Source: Nocardioides speluncae
GTDB taxonomy: Bacteria; Actinomycetota; Actinomycetes; Propionibacteriales; Nocardioidaceae
Direction: 5' to 3'
Length of the DNA: 64,000 bases
NCBI RefSeq assembly: GCF_003121585.1
Contig: NZ_QEOO01000049.1
Span: forward strand, 62,001 to 126,000
The notes beneath the pieces were generated by a model. It was not told the origin of the DNA and searched no databases. It saw only the letters and a list, made by a program, of their open reading frames with translations. Position numbers and translations under genes: made by a program. This document shows positions 23,600-32,400 of this stretch, one piece after another; within the stretch, counting starts at the first letter, position 1; every line of letters begins with the position of its first letter.

Positions 23600-25714
23600 A
23601 TGTCGACGATGCCAGGGCCCGGCGACCAGTTCGGGCCTTACCTCATCAGCCGGCCGCTCGGGAGCGGCGGGATGGGCGCGGTGTACGTCGCCACCCAGAG
23701 CACCCTCGATCGCGACGTGGCGCTCAAGGTGCTGCTGCCGATGTACGCCGACGCGCCGGACTACCGAGCCCGCTTCGCGCGGGAGGCGGCCGCGCTGGCC
23801 AGGGTCGACTCGCCGAACATCATCCAGATCTTCGACTACGGCGAGCACGAGGGCCGACTGTTCATCGCGACCCAGCTGGTCAGCGGCGGCGACCTCGGCC
23901 GGTACCTGCACGAGCGCGGCGAGCTGCCGGTCGCTGCCGCCTGCCTGATGGCCGCCCAGATCGCGGCCGCCCTCGCCGACGCCCACGAGGCCGGCGTGAT
24001 CCACCGCGACGTGAAGCCCGGCAACGTGCTGCTGCGCGGAAGCGGCGACCGGCCGCACGTCTACCTCTGCGACTTCGGGATCGCGACCGACGGCGGCCCG
24101 GGCCTGACCACGACCGGCGCCGTCGCCGGCACCTGGGCCTACCTGGCGCCCGAGCGGTGCGAGGGTGCTGACGCAAGCCGAGCCAGCGACGTCTACGCGC
24201 TCGGCTGCCTGCTCTGGCAGCTGCTCACCGGCAGCCCGCCGTACGTCGGCAGCCCGGCCCACGTCGCCATGCAGCACCTGACCGCCGCCATCCCGCAGAT
24301 GGCAGCGGACGATGACGAGACGACCGACTCGCTCAACGCTCTGCTCCGCCGCCTGCTGGCCAAGGAGGTCGAAGAGCGAGAGTCAGACGCGGCGGCGGCG
24401 AGCGTGGAGCTGGAGCGGATCGGCCGGCTCGCGGCGCACGGCGACGCCGGCCACGCGCGGCCGGCCAAGCGCACCGCACCACCGCCGTCGGACGCCGAGC
24501 CGAAGTGGGCGTCCAGCCCGAGGCTGGGTGCGGCCGAGGTGGACACCGACCCGCTCGGCGGCGGCACCCCGGACCTGGCGCTACCAGCCGTCGACGGCCG
24601 GCCCCGTCGTCGCCGCCGGCGGCGTACCTTCATCGCGCTCGCGCTCGCCGCGGTACTTGGCGTGGTCGGTGGCCTCGGCGCCTGGCTGCTGCTCGACCGG
24701 AACCAAGACGACGAAGATCCGCCGTCCGCGGGCGGGTCGAAGGTGCAGATCTCGCACCGGCTGACCACCGGCGACTTCAACGGCGACCAGCAGGCTGATG
24801 GGCTGGTACAGGTCGCGGCCGGAAAGGGGTCGTCGGACCTGATGCTGGTGCCCGGCACCGACGCCGAGTCCGGTCCGCCGAGCGTCTGGGCGAAGGACAC
24901 CCGGATCCCGCTCGGCGGCGCGCTCACCGCCGGCGACGTCGACGGCGACAAGGTCGCCGACGTGCTCGGCCTGTGGCGAGGCGACGGCGAACGCATGGTC
25001 TACCTGTACACCGGCGGACCGGCGGGGCTCAGTGATGCGGCCGAGGTCGGCGTACTCCCGGTCGAGGGCTCGGTCGCCATGGTGGCCGGCAACTTCAACG
25101 GCGACGCTTTCGCCGACCTGGTGGCGATGGCGACCGACGACGCCGGCCGCTCGCAGCTGTTCCTACTGACCTACAGCGAGGAACTCGCCGGGTACGGCGA
25201 GGCACAACCGCAGGCCTGGCACCCGGAATGGCCGGCCGAAGGGACCGTGATCCGGGTCGCCGATGTCGACGGTGACGGTGATGGTGACGTGGTCGCGCTG
25301 CCAGCCGAGACCGACGAGGTGTGGGTGTTCCGTGCCGATGGCGGGCAGCTGGCTGAAGGCGAGCTGTGGGGGAGCGTGGAGCGCCAGCCGGACAGCCATA
25401 TCGTGACGACCGATTTCGACGGCGACCGGCGCGCTGACCTGGCCGTGGTGGTCGACGGGGACGACGGTGCCGAGGTCCGGGTGGCCCGGTCCGAGGGGGA
25501 CGAGTACCAGCCCGCCGAAACGTGGCTCACGATCCCCGACTGGACCGTCGCCACCATGTGGGTGGCGCGGGCCAGCATTGACGACGACAGCGTGGTCGAC
25601 CTGATGGTCTTGCACCAGGAGAGCGACCATGTGGCCCTGAGCGCGCTGCTCTCGGACGGAGAGGAGTTCGCGCCGCCCGCGCCGTTGCGGTCGGTCGAGG
25701 ACTGGCAGTGGTGA
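23600..25714 (+). CDS. Membrane Ser/Thr kinase with extracellular FG-GAP propeller
   Basis: 704 residues. Kinase domain about 10–275: glycine loop LGSGGMGAVY, VALKVLL lysine near 43, HRDVKPGNVLL catalytic loop, DFGIAT and GTWAYLAPERCEG activation segment. A basic linker RPRRRRRRR precedes one membrane helix (TFIALALAAVLGVVGGLGAW) near 350. Outside the cell lie five or more FG-GAP/VCBS units with calcium-loop motifs: DFNGDQQAD, DVDGDKVAD, NFNGDAFAD, DVDGDGDGD, DFDGDRRAD. PASTA repeats, usual in actinobacterial PknB, are absent. The ligand should therefore be read by an integrin-like propeller. A close paralogue lies at 41778. Confidence 0.92.
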   Translation: MSTMPGPGDQFGPYLISRPLGSGGMGAVYVATQSTLDRDVALKVLLPMYADAPDYRARFAREAAALARVDSPNIIQIFDYGEHEGRLFIATQLVSGGDLGRYLHERGELPVAAACLMAAQIAAALADAHEAGVIHRDVKPGNVLLRGSGDRPHVYLCDFGIATDGGPGLTTTGAVAGTWAYLAPERCEGADASRASDVYALGCLLWQLLTGSPPYVGSPAHVAMQHLTAAIPQMAADDDETTDSLNALLRRLLAKEVEERESDAAAASVELERIGRLAAHGDAGHARPAKRTAPPPSDAEPKWASSPRLGAAEVDTDPLGGGTPDLALPAVDGRPRRRRRRRTFIALALAAVLGVVGGLGAWLLLDRNQDDEDPPSAGGSKVQISHRLTTGDFNGDQQADGLVQVAAGKGSSDLMLVPGTDAESGPPSVWAKDTRIPLGGALTAGDVDGDKVADVLGLWRGDGERMVYLYTGGPAGLSDAAEVGVLPVEGSVAMVAGNFNGDAFADLVAMATDDAGRSQLFLLTYSEELAGYGEAQPQAWHPEWPAEGTVIRVADVDGDGDGDVVALPAETDEVWVFRADGGQLAEGELWGSVERQPDSHIVTTDFDGDRRADLAVVVDGDDGAEVRVARSEGDEYQPAETWLTIPDWTVATMWVARASIDDDSVVDLMVLHQESDHVALSALLSDGEEFAPPAPLRSVEDWQW

Positions 25715-25756
25715 TCGAAAACATCACATTGAGTGGCCCCGGGTTCCTGGGGCTCC

Positions 25757-25762
25757 TAGCAT
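25757..25762 (+). promoter_or_regulatory. -10 hexamer of the mutAB–meaB operon, leaderless start
   Basis: TAGCAT, seven bases before ATG 25770. A possible -35 TTGAGT lies at 25729–25734, with a rather long spacer of 22 bases. Confidence 0.4.
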
Positions 25763-25769
25763 GCGCAGC

Positions 25770-27527
25770 ATGACTGGCCCTGAACTGGACCGTCTGGAGC
25801 TGGCGTCCGACGCGGACCAGCACGCAGCAAGCGACTGGGAGAAGATCGCCGCTGCGGTGCTGCGCAAGTCCGGACGACTCACGGACACCGACCCCGACTC
25901 CCTGGTCTGGGAGAAGCTGTCGCGCACGACGCTCGACGGCATCACCGTCGCGCCCCTGGGCGTCCCCTCGGAGCACGCCGTCGCGCGCGGGCCGGTCACC
26001 GGCCACGCCGAGACCGGATGGGACATCCGGCCCCAGCTCGCCGGCCCGGACCCGAAGAGCGCCAACCAGGCCGCCCTCGCCGACCTCGAGAACGGCGCCA
26101 CCTCGCTGTGGCTGACCCTCGGCGAAGGGCTCGGCCCCGCCGATCTGGAGGCCGTGCTCGAAGGCGTGTACGTCGACCTGGCGCCGGTCGTGCTCGACGC
26201 TCCGACTGGATCTGGCGGCCGGGTCGCCGCCGCCGAGGCGTACGTCGCGCTGCTGCGCGACCGGGAGGTGGCGCCGGCAGAGGGCACCAACCTGGGCGCC
26301 GACCCGCTCGCCGACGGCCTGGTCGAGATCGTCGGACTCGCCCGCGAGGCGGGCTGTCTCGGCGCTGTGGTCGATGCCACCGCGGTGCACGACCAGGGCG
26401 CCTCGGACGCGCAGGAGCTGGGCTACAGCCTCGCGGTCGGCGCGGCGTACCTGCGGGCGCTGGTGGACTCCGGGCTGAGCGTCGACGAGGCGCTGGGCCT
26501 GGTCGAGTTCCGGTACGCCGCGACCGCCGAGCAGTTCCCGACCATCGCCAAGCTGCGCGCCGCGCGCCAGCTGTGGGCCCGCGTGGCCCAGCTGTCGAGC
26601 GCGTCCGAGGACGCTCGCGTCCAGCGCCAGCACGTCGTGACCTCGCGGCCGATGATGAGCAAGTACGACCCGTGGGTGAACATGCTGCGGGTCACCGTGG
26701 CCGCGTTCGCGGCCGGCGTCGGCGGGGCCGACGCGGTAACCGTGCTGCCGTTCGACTCCGCGCTCGGCGTACCGGACGCGTTCGGCCGCCGGATCGCCCG
26801 CAACACCTCCTCGCTGCTGATCGCCGAGTCGCACGTCGCCAAGGTGGCCGATCCGGCCGGCGGCTCCTACGCCGTCGAGAGACTCACCGACGACCTCGCC
26901 CGCGCTGGCTGGGCCGAGTTCGGCCGGATCGAGGCCGCCGGCGGCATCGTGGCGGCACTGGCCGACGGCTCGCTGGCCGCCCGGATCTCGGAGGTTGTGA
27001 GTCGGCGTGACACGGAGATCGCCCGCCGCAAGCGGCCGCTCACCGGCGTCAGTGAGTTCCCGAACCTCGGCGAGGCGCTGCCCGCCCGCGCCGCCACGCC
27101 GGCGGCCGACGCGGTCCGCCGCTACGGCGCGCCGTTCGAGGCGCTCCGCGACGAGCCGGCCGCCGCCCCTGTCTTCCTGGCGACGATGGGCACCGTCGCC
27201 GCCCACACCGCCCGGGCGACCTTCGCCAGCAACCTGTTCGCGGCCGGCGGGATCGCCGTCGACGCGGCGGGCGCCACCGCGGACGTCGCGGCCGTGATTG
27301 CGGCGTACTCAGGGCAGGCGGTGGTCTGCCTCGCCGGCACCGACGCGGCGTACGCCGAGTGGGGCAGCGACCTGGTCGCCGCCCTCCGCGACGCCGGCGC
27401 CCGGCATATCATCCTGGCCGGACTCCCTTCATCCTTGGGGCGAGGAGAGATCGCGGTCGACGACTCCTGCGCCGTCGGCGTCGACGCCCTCGCCTTCCTG
27501 ACCCGCACGAGGGAGCACCTCTCATGA
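25770..27527 (+). CDS. mutA: Methylmalonyl-CoA mutase small subunit
   Basis: 585 residues; non-catalytic partner of the adenosylcobalamin enzyme that interconverts methylmalonyl-CoA and succinyl-CoA in propionate and odd-chain fatty acid use. TIM-barrel half shows RHQHVVTSRPMMSKYDP, NMLRVTVAAFAAGVGGADAV and the VADPAGGSYAVE stretch shared with the large subunit. The C-terminal cobalamin-like fold lacks the DxHxxG ligand motif, as expected for MutA. ATG 25770 is preferred over 25761 because a -10 hexamer lies seven bases before it. Overlaps mutB by four bases (ATGA). Confidence 0.92.
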   Translation: MTGPELDRLELASDADQHAASDWEKIAAAVLRKSGRLTDTDPDSLVWEKLSRTTLDGITVAPLGVPSEHAVARGPVTGHAETGWDIRPQLAGPDPKSANQAALADLENGATSLWLTLGEGLGPADLEAVLEGVYVDLAPVVLDAPTGSGGRVAAAEAYVALLRDREVAPAEGTNLGADPLADGLVEIVGLAREAGCLGAVVDATAVHDQGASDAQELGYSLAVGAAYLRALVDSGLSVDEALGLVEFRYAATAEQFPTIAKLRAARQLWARVAQLSSASEDARVQRQHVVTSRPMMSKYDPWVNMLRVTVAAFAAGVGGADAVTVLPFDSALGVPDAFGRRIARNTSSLLIAESHVAKVADPAGGSYAVERLTDDLARAGWAEFGRIEAAGGIVAALADGSLAARISEVVSRRDTEIARRKRPLTGVSEFPNLGEALPARAATPAADAVRRYGAPFEALRDEPAAAPVFLATMGTVAAHTARATFASNLFAAGGIAVDAAGATADVAAVIAAYSGQAVVCLAGTDAAYAEWGSDLVAALRDAGARHIILAGLPSSLGRGEIAVDDSCAVGVDALAFLTRTREHLS

Positions 27528-29707
27528 CCGTCCCGAAGAGCTTCGCCGACCTGCCGCTGGTACCGCCGGTTGAGGAGGTTGCGCAGCAACCGTCTCGAAA
27601 CCAAGGAACCGGCGGCGGTTGGGCGAGCCCCGAGGGCATCGACATCCTGCCGGTCTACGGACCGGAGCACCTCAAGGGCCTGGATGCCCTCGACACCTGG
27701 CCGGGACTGTCGCCGTTCCTGCGCGGGCCGTACCCGACGATGTACACGACCCAGCCGTGGACGATCCGCCAGTACGCCGGGTTCTCAACGGCGGAGGAGT
27801 CCAACGCGTTCTACCGGCGTAACCTCGCGGCGGGTCAGAAGGGCCTCAGCGTCGCGTTCGACCTGGCGACCCACCGCGGCTACGACTCCGACCACCCGCG
27901 GGTGCGGGGCGATGTCGGCATGGCGGGGGTGGCGATCGACTCGATCTACGACGCCCGCACGTTGTTCGACGGCATCCCGCTGGACCAGATGAGTGTGTCG
28001 ATGACGATGAACGGCGCCGTACTGCCGGTGCTGGCGCTCTACATCGTCGCGGCCGAGGAGCAGGGTGTCGCTCCCGAGAAACTGACCGGGACCATCCAGA
28101 ACGACATCCTCAAGGAGTTCATGGTCCGCAACACCTACATCTACCCGCCGGTGCCGAGCATGCGGATCATCTCCGACATCTTCTCGTTCACCGCGCAGAA
28201 GATGCCGCGCTTCAACTCGATCTCGATCTCCGGCTACCACATCCAGGAGGCCGGAGCCACGGCCGACCTGGAGCTCGCGTACACGCTGGCCGACGGTGTG
28301 GAGTACATCCGCGCCGGCCTCGAAGCCGGCCTCGACATCGACGCCTTCGCGCCCAGGCTGAGCTTCTTCTGGGCGATCGGCATGAACTTCTTCATGGAGG
28401 TCGCCAAGCTGCGCGCGGCCCGAGCGCTGTGGGCGCGGCTGGTGCGCGAGTTCGACCCGAAGAACCCCAAGTCGCTCTCCCTGCGCACCCACAGCCAAAC
28501 GAGTGGCTGGTCGCTGACCGCCCAGGACGTCTTCAACAACGTCGGCCGGACCTGCATCGAGGCGATGGCCGCGACCCAGGGTCACACCCAGTCGCTGCAC
28601 ACCAACGCGCTGGACGAGGCGATCGCGCTGCCGACCGACTTCTCCGCGCGGATCGCCCGCAACACCCAGCTGCTGCTGCAGCAGGAGAGCGGCACGACCG
28701 AGATCATCGACCCGTGGGCCGGCTCCTACTACGTCGAGCGGCTCACCCACGACCTCGCCGAGCGCGCCTGGGCGCACATCCAGGAGGCCGAGGCCGCCGG
28801 CGGCATGGCCAAGGCGATCGAGCAGGGCATCCCCAAGATGCGGATCGAGGAGGCGGCCGCCCGCACCCAGGCGCGGATCGACTCCGGCGCCCAGAAGGTG
28901 ATCGGCGTCAACACCTACCGGCTCGCAGATGAAGAGCCCCTCGACGTACTCAAGGTCGACAACAACGAGGTCTACAAGCAGCAGGTCGCCAAGCTGGAGC
29001 GGCTGCGCGAGGAGCGCAGCGACGACGACGTACGGCGCACGCTGGAGGCGCTGACCAAGTCGGCGGCCGACGGCCACGTGCACGGCGGCTCGCTGGACGG
29101 CAACCTGCTCAAGCTCGCGGTCGACGCGGCCCGCGCGAAGGCGACGGTCGGTGAGATATCCGACGCGCTGGAGAAGGTGTACGGGCGGCACCAGGCCGTG
29201 ATCCGTACGATCTCTGGCGTGTACCGCGACGAGTCCGCCTCCGCCGGCGACAGCAAGGTCGCCGCCGTGCTCAAGGCCACCGACGAGTTCGAGGAGGCCG
29301 AGGGCCGCCGGCCGCGGATCCTGGTCGCGAAGATGGGCCAGGACGGCCACGACCGTGGCCAGAAGGTCGTGGTCACCGCCTTCGCCGACCTCGGCTTCGA
29401 CGTCGACGTGGGCCCGCTGTTCTCCACGCCCGAGGAGGTCGCCCAGCAGGCGATCGACGCCGACGTACACATCGTCGGGGTGTCCTCGCTGGCCGCCGGC
29501 CACCTGACCCTGCTGCCCGCGCTGAAGCAGGCGCTGGCCGACCTCGGCCGCCCGGACATCATGATCGTGATCGGCGGGGTGATCCCGCCCGACGACGTGG
29601 CAACGCTGAAGGAGATGGGCGCCGCGGCCGTGTTCCCGCCCGGAACCGTGATCGCCGACTCCGCCCTGGACCTGCTGGACAAGCTGAGCAAGCAGCTGCA
29701 CAGCTGA
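27524..29707 (+). CDS. mutB: Methylmalonyl-CoA mutase large (catalytic) subunit
   Basis: 727 residues. N-terminal GPYPTMYTTQPWTIRQYAGF and AAGQKGLSVAFDLATHRGYD form the substrate barrel, with SVSMTMNGAVLPVLALYIV, TIQNDILKEFMVRNTYIYPP and ISGYHIQEAGATADLELAYT lining the CoA site; RTHSQTSGWSLT and WAGSYYVERLT follow. The C-terminal cobalamin domain has AKMGQDGHDRGQKVV, whose DGHDRG supplies the lower-axial histidine, then SSLAAGHLTLLP and IGGVIPPDD. A complete, ordinary family member. Its stop overlaps the meaB ATG (TGATG). Confidence 0.97.
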   Translation: MTVPKSFADLPLVPPVEEVAQQPSRNQGTGGGWASPEGIDILPVYGPEHLKGLDALDTWPGLSPFLRGPYPTMYTTQPWTIRQYAGFSTAEESNAFYRRNLAAGQKGLSVAFDLATHRGYDSDHPRVRGDVGMAGVAIDSIYDARTLFDGIPLDQMSVSMTMNGAVLPVLALYIVAAEEQGVAPEKLTGTIQNDILKEFMVRNTYIYPPVPSMRIISDIFSFTAQKMPRFNSISISGYHIQEAGATADLELAYTLADGVEYIRAGLEAGLDIDAFAPRLSFFWAIGMNFFMEVAKLRAARALWARLVREFDPKNPKSLSLRTHSQTSGWSLTAQDVFNNVGRTCIEAMAATQGHTQSLHTNALDEAIALPTDFSARIARNTQLLLQQESGTTEIIDPWAGSYYVERLTHDLAERAWAHIQEAEAAGGMAKAIEQGIPKMRIEEAAARTQARIDSGAQKVIGVNTYRLADEEPLDVLKVDNNEVYKQQVAKLERLREERSDDDVRRTLEALTKSAADGHVHGGSLDGNLLKLAVDAARAKATVGEISDALEKVYGRHQAVIRTISGVYRDESASAGDSKVAAVLKATDEFEEAEGRRPRILVAKMGQDGHDRGQKVVVTAFADLGFDVDVGPLFSTPEEVAQQAIDADVHIVGVSSLAAGHLTLLPALKQALADLGRPDIMIVIGGVIPPDDVATLKEMGAAAVFPPGTVIADSALDLLDKLSKQLHS

Positions 29708-30708
29708 TGGTTCGTCCCGTCGACGTGGCTGGTCTGGCCGAGGGGCTGCGGCGCAGCGATCGCGCCTCGGTGTCCCGCGCGATCACGCTCGTGGAGTCCT
29801 CTCGTCCCGACCACCGGGCGGCGGCGCGCGAGCTGCTGGCCGAGCTCGCCGGCGACGAGCGGCCGCCCGCGGTCCGGGTCGGCATCTCCGGCGTCCCCGG
29901 GGTCGGCAAGTCGACGTTCATCGAGTCCCTCGGTACTCACCTCACCGGCGACGGCCACCAGGTCGGCGTACTCGCGGTCGACCCATCGTCGGTGCGCACC
30001 GGCGGCTCGGTGCTGGGCGACAAGACCCGGATGGCGCGGCTGGCGGTCGACCCGAAAGCCTTCATCCGGCCGTCACCGTCGGCCGGCACCCTCGGCGGCG
30101 TCGCCCGGGCGACCTCGCAGGCGATGTCGGTGCTGGAGGCCGCCGGGTACGGCGTGGTGCTGGTCGAGACGGTCGGCGTCGGCCAGTCCGAGGTGACCGT
30201 CGCCGGCATGGTCGACACCTTCCTGTTCCTCACCATCGCCCGCACCGGCGACCAGCTGCAGGGCATCAAGAAGGGCATCCTCGAGATCGCCGACGTGATC
30301 GCTATCAACAAAGCGGACGACGACGGCCATGCTGGTGGGGAGGCCGAGGCGAAGGTGGCGGCGCGCGACCTCGCCGGCGCGCTGCGGCTGGTCCGCGGCC
30401 ACAGCGAGTGGGCACCGCCGGTCGTCACCTGCTCCGGCCTGCACGACCTTCATGTCGACGATGTCTGGACGCGGGTGCTCGCTCACCGCGACCACCTCGG
30501 CCCCGACGGCCTGGCCCGCAAGCGCGCCGGCCAGCAGCTGGAGTTCACCTGGGCGCTGGTGCGCGACGAGCTCGCCGAGCGGCTGCGCCGCTCGCCCGCG
30601 GTCGCCGCCATCCGCGACGACGTCCGCACCGCCGTACTCGGCGGCGACCTCACCGCTCCCGTCGCCGCCGACCGGATCCTCGCGGCGTACGACGAACACC
30701 TCTCCTGA
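29707..30708 (+). CDS. meaB: MeaB/ArgK-type GTPase chaperone of methylmalonyl-CoA mutase
   Basis: 333 residues; a G3E P-loop GTPase that gates cofactor loading and protects the mutase from inactivation. Walker A GISGVPGVGKSTFIESLGTH near residue 60, VLAVDPSSVRTGGSVLGDKT (switch I region), VLVETVGVGQSE (Walker B and switch), INKADDD for guanine binding, and the C-terminal dimer arm. ATG 29707 overlaps the mutB stop. Closes the operon; the palindrome at 30750 begins the next unit. Confidence 0.95.
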   Translation: MVRPVDVAGLAEGLRRSDRASVSRAITLVESSRPDHRAAARELLAELAGDERPPAVRVGISGVPGVGKSTFIESLGTHLTGDGHQVGVLAVDPSSVRTGGSVLGDKTRMARLAVDPKAFIRPSPSAGTLGGVARATSQAMSVLEAAGYGVVLVETVGVGQSEVTVAGMVDTFLFLTIARTGDQLQGIKKGILEIADVIAINKADDDGHAGGEAEAKVAARDLAGALRLVRGHSEWAPPVVTCSGLHDLHVDDVWTRVLAHRDHLGPDGLARKRAGQQLEFTWALVRDELAERLRRSPAVAAIRDDVRTAVLGGDLTAPVAADRILAAYDEHLS

Positions 30709-30749
30709 TAGCAGCGCGACCCGCTCCACAAACCCGCACCCGTACTCAG

Positions 30750-30763
30750 TTTGCGATCGCAAA
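30750..30763. promoter_or_regulatory. Perfect palindrome TTTGCGATCGCAAA
   Basis: Fourteen-base perfect palindrome, 55 bases before ATG 30818 and 42 bases after the meaB stop. AT-rich ends and position suggest an operator for the downstream unknown gene. The cognate regulator is not identifiable in the window. Confidence 0.5.
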
Positions 30764-30817
30764 TCATCGGGCAGAAGGCTGGCGTCAGCGAGTCGATGAG
30801 TTCGGTAGGAGCGGAAG

Positions 30818-32233
30818 ATGGCGGAAGAGGGCGGCGGCGGTGGCGTCTCGATGGAGGAGCAGATCGCCGAGGCGGCGATCAAGGCCGACATGGAGCACCG
30901 TGGCTGGAGCGGTGGCAACGGTTCGTACTACAAGCAGGAGTTCGGCAGCAGCAAGAACGGCGTACACCCGCACTACGAGTACCACCTGACCAAGGAGGGC
31001 CTGCGGATCGAGAAGAGCCCCAACGTCGACAACGAGGACCTGACCGCTCAGGCGTCGTCGATGCTCTCCCGGCTGCAGAGCGAGGTCCTCAACTACTGGC
31101 CGCGGGCGATCGACGACCTGTTCCGCAAGTGGCAGGACGCGGGCCTGCCCAGCTGGGGCGGGCTGGCGATGAACGCCTCGTGGGCGAAGGAGGGCGCGGA
31201 CGAGATCCGACCCGGCACCACGATCGACGACAACGGGTCGAACCTGCAGGTCGGTAACGCCCGGCTCACAGCCGACCTCGGGAACCTCGAGAAGCGCACC
31301 GGCCAGCTCGCGGGCAACTACGCCCGGGCCTTCTCCGACAACTACGTGACGCCGCTGCCTCCCGTGCTCCAGGGCCAGTTCGCGCTCGGCTCGGTGCTGG
31401 CCATCTCGCTCGAGGCCGAGAAGGAGATCTGGCTGAACACCTCGCGCGACCTGGACTCGATCCGGCACCACGGACTGAACGCGATGCGTGCCTCGGCGCC
31501 GAAGACCGGTGGTGGTGGCGTCGACGCGAAGGTCATCGTGACCGTGTTCGCGGCCTTGGCCGGAGCCGTCGCCGCGTTCGCGACCGCGGGCGGCTCGCTT
31601 GCCGTGACCGCTGCGCTGACCGCGGCCGGCGCGGGTGCCTGGTCGAACCTGCTCGAGAGCCCGCCGAAGAAGGAGCCGGAGCCGGTCCCGCTCGGCGCCG
31701 GCCACCCGCGCGACGTACGCACGAACATCGAGAAGGCGCTCGAGAAGCTGAACGAGGGCATCCGGACCCAGGAGGAGTTCCTCCAGCAGATCCTCCGGGG
31801 GGCCAACGAGGTCGCGGGGAGCAAGCGGGGGGCCTTCGACCTGCCGCCCGCTGCGGCCGAGGGCACCGTGCTGGGCAAGGAGCAGGACGTGGTCGTGACC
31901 GCGGAGATCATCGCCGCGATCACCGCTCAGTGGATCCCCTGCATCGCCGGCGACCTCCGGCTGGCCCGGACCAAGCTGGGCGTGGACACGGCAGGGTCGT
32001 TCGACCGGCCGGGTGGGATCGGCGTCGGCTTCAACGGGCCGCAGCCCGAGTTCAAGGCCCTTCAGGAGACCGTCATCGGGCTGCTCGGCAACACCGCGAC
32101 CGAGCTCGACGAGGCGGGTGCGGCGCTGCTGAGCGCGGCCCGGACCATCGGGCTGGCCGACCAGGCCGCGCAGGCGAAGTACGAGGGCATCGCCAAGCAG
32201 ATCAACGACACCAACCAGAACACCGCCGCGTAG
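30818..32233 (+). CDS. Unknown alpha-helical protein
   Basis: 471 residues, family not recognised. The N-terminus (MAEEGGGGGVSMEEQIAEAA) is followed by a mostly helical region with several W-centred segments (LNYWPRAIDDLFRKWQDAG, PSWGGLAMNASWAKEGAD). A central Ala/Gly-rich hydrophobic stretch at about 230–275 (VTVFAALAGAVAAFATAGGS) could be a membrane hairpin. Charged helices with coiled-coil character (NIEKALEKLNEGIRTQEEFL) and a last helical domain follow. The layout recalls WXG100/EspA-like or toxin N-terminal helical modules, but no WXG motif pair or toxin domain is seen. AGGAG precedes ATG 30818; a palindrome upstream and a 17-base hairpin downstream make it a single-gene unit. Confidence 0.7.
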   Translation: MAEEGGGGGVSMEEQIAEAAIKADMEHRGWSGGNGSYYKQEFGSSKNGVHPHYEYHLTKEGLRIEKSPNVDNEDLTAQASSMLSRLQSEVLNYWPRAIDDLFRKWQDAGLPSWGGLAMNASWAKEGADEIRPGTTIDDNGSNLQVGNARLTADLGNLEKRTGQLAGNYARAFSDNYVTPLPPVLQGQFALGSVLAISLEAEKEIWLNTSRDLDSIRHHGLNAMRASAPKTGGGGVDAKVIVTVFAALAGAVAAFATAGGSLAVTAALTAAGAGAWSNLLESPPKKEPEPVPLGAGHPRDVRTNIEKALEKLNEGIRTQEEFLQQILRGANEVAGSKRGAFDLPPAAAEGTVLGKEQDVVVTAEIIAAITAQWIPCIAGDLRLARTKLGVDTAGSFDRPGGIGVGFNGPQPEFKALQETVIGLLGNTATELDEAGAALLSAARTIGLADQAAQAKYEGIAKQINDTNQNTAA

Positions 32234-32266
32234 CGAGCCGGGCGTCGGTGGCGGCGGGGTACGGCG

Positions 32267-32327
32267 CGCGGTACCGAAGAGTAGAGGGTTACGAACGCTC
32301 TGCACCGGCATACTCTTCGGTACCGCG
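32267..32327 (+). terminator. Strong hairpin after the unknown gene
   Basis: Perfect 17-base arms CGCGGTACCGAAGAGTA (32267–32283) and complement (32311–32327) around 27 bases. No U-tract. The length and perfection exceed an ordinary terminator; it may also act as an insulating or processing structure before the amidohydrolase gene. Confidence 0.55.
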
Positions 32328-32400
32328 GCCTGTCGCCGCTAGTCTCAGCCTTCGCCAATACCCACGATGCGTAGGTGGGCTGGCTTAACCTAGATCTGAT

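Noticed and set aside
27785..29701. 638-residue open frame opposite mutB
   Set aside because: Antisense of a strongly conserved gene; low-complexity Leu/Arg/Gly/Asp/Val composition, no domain.
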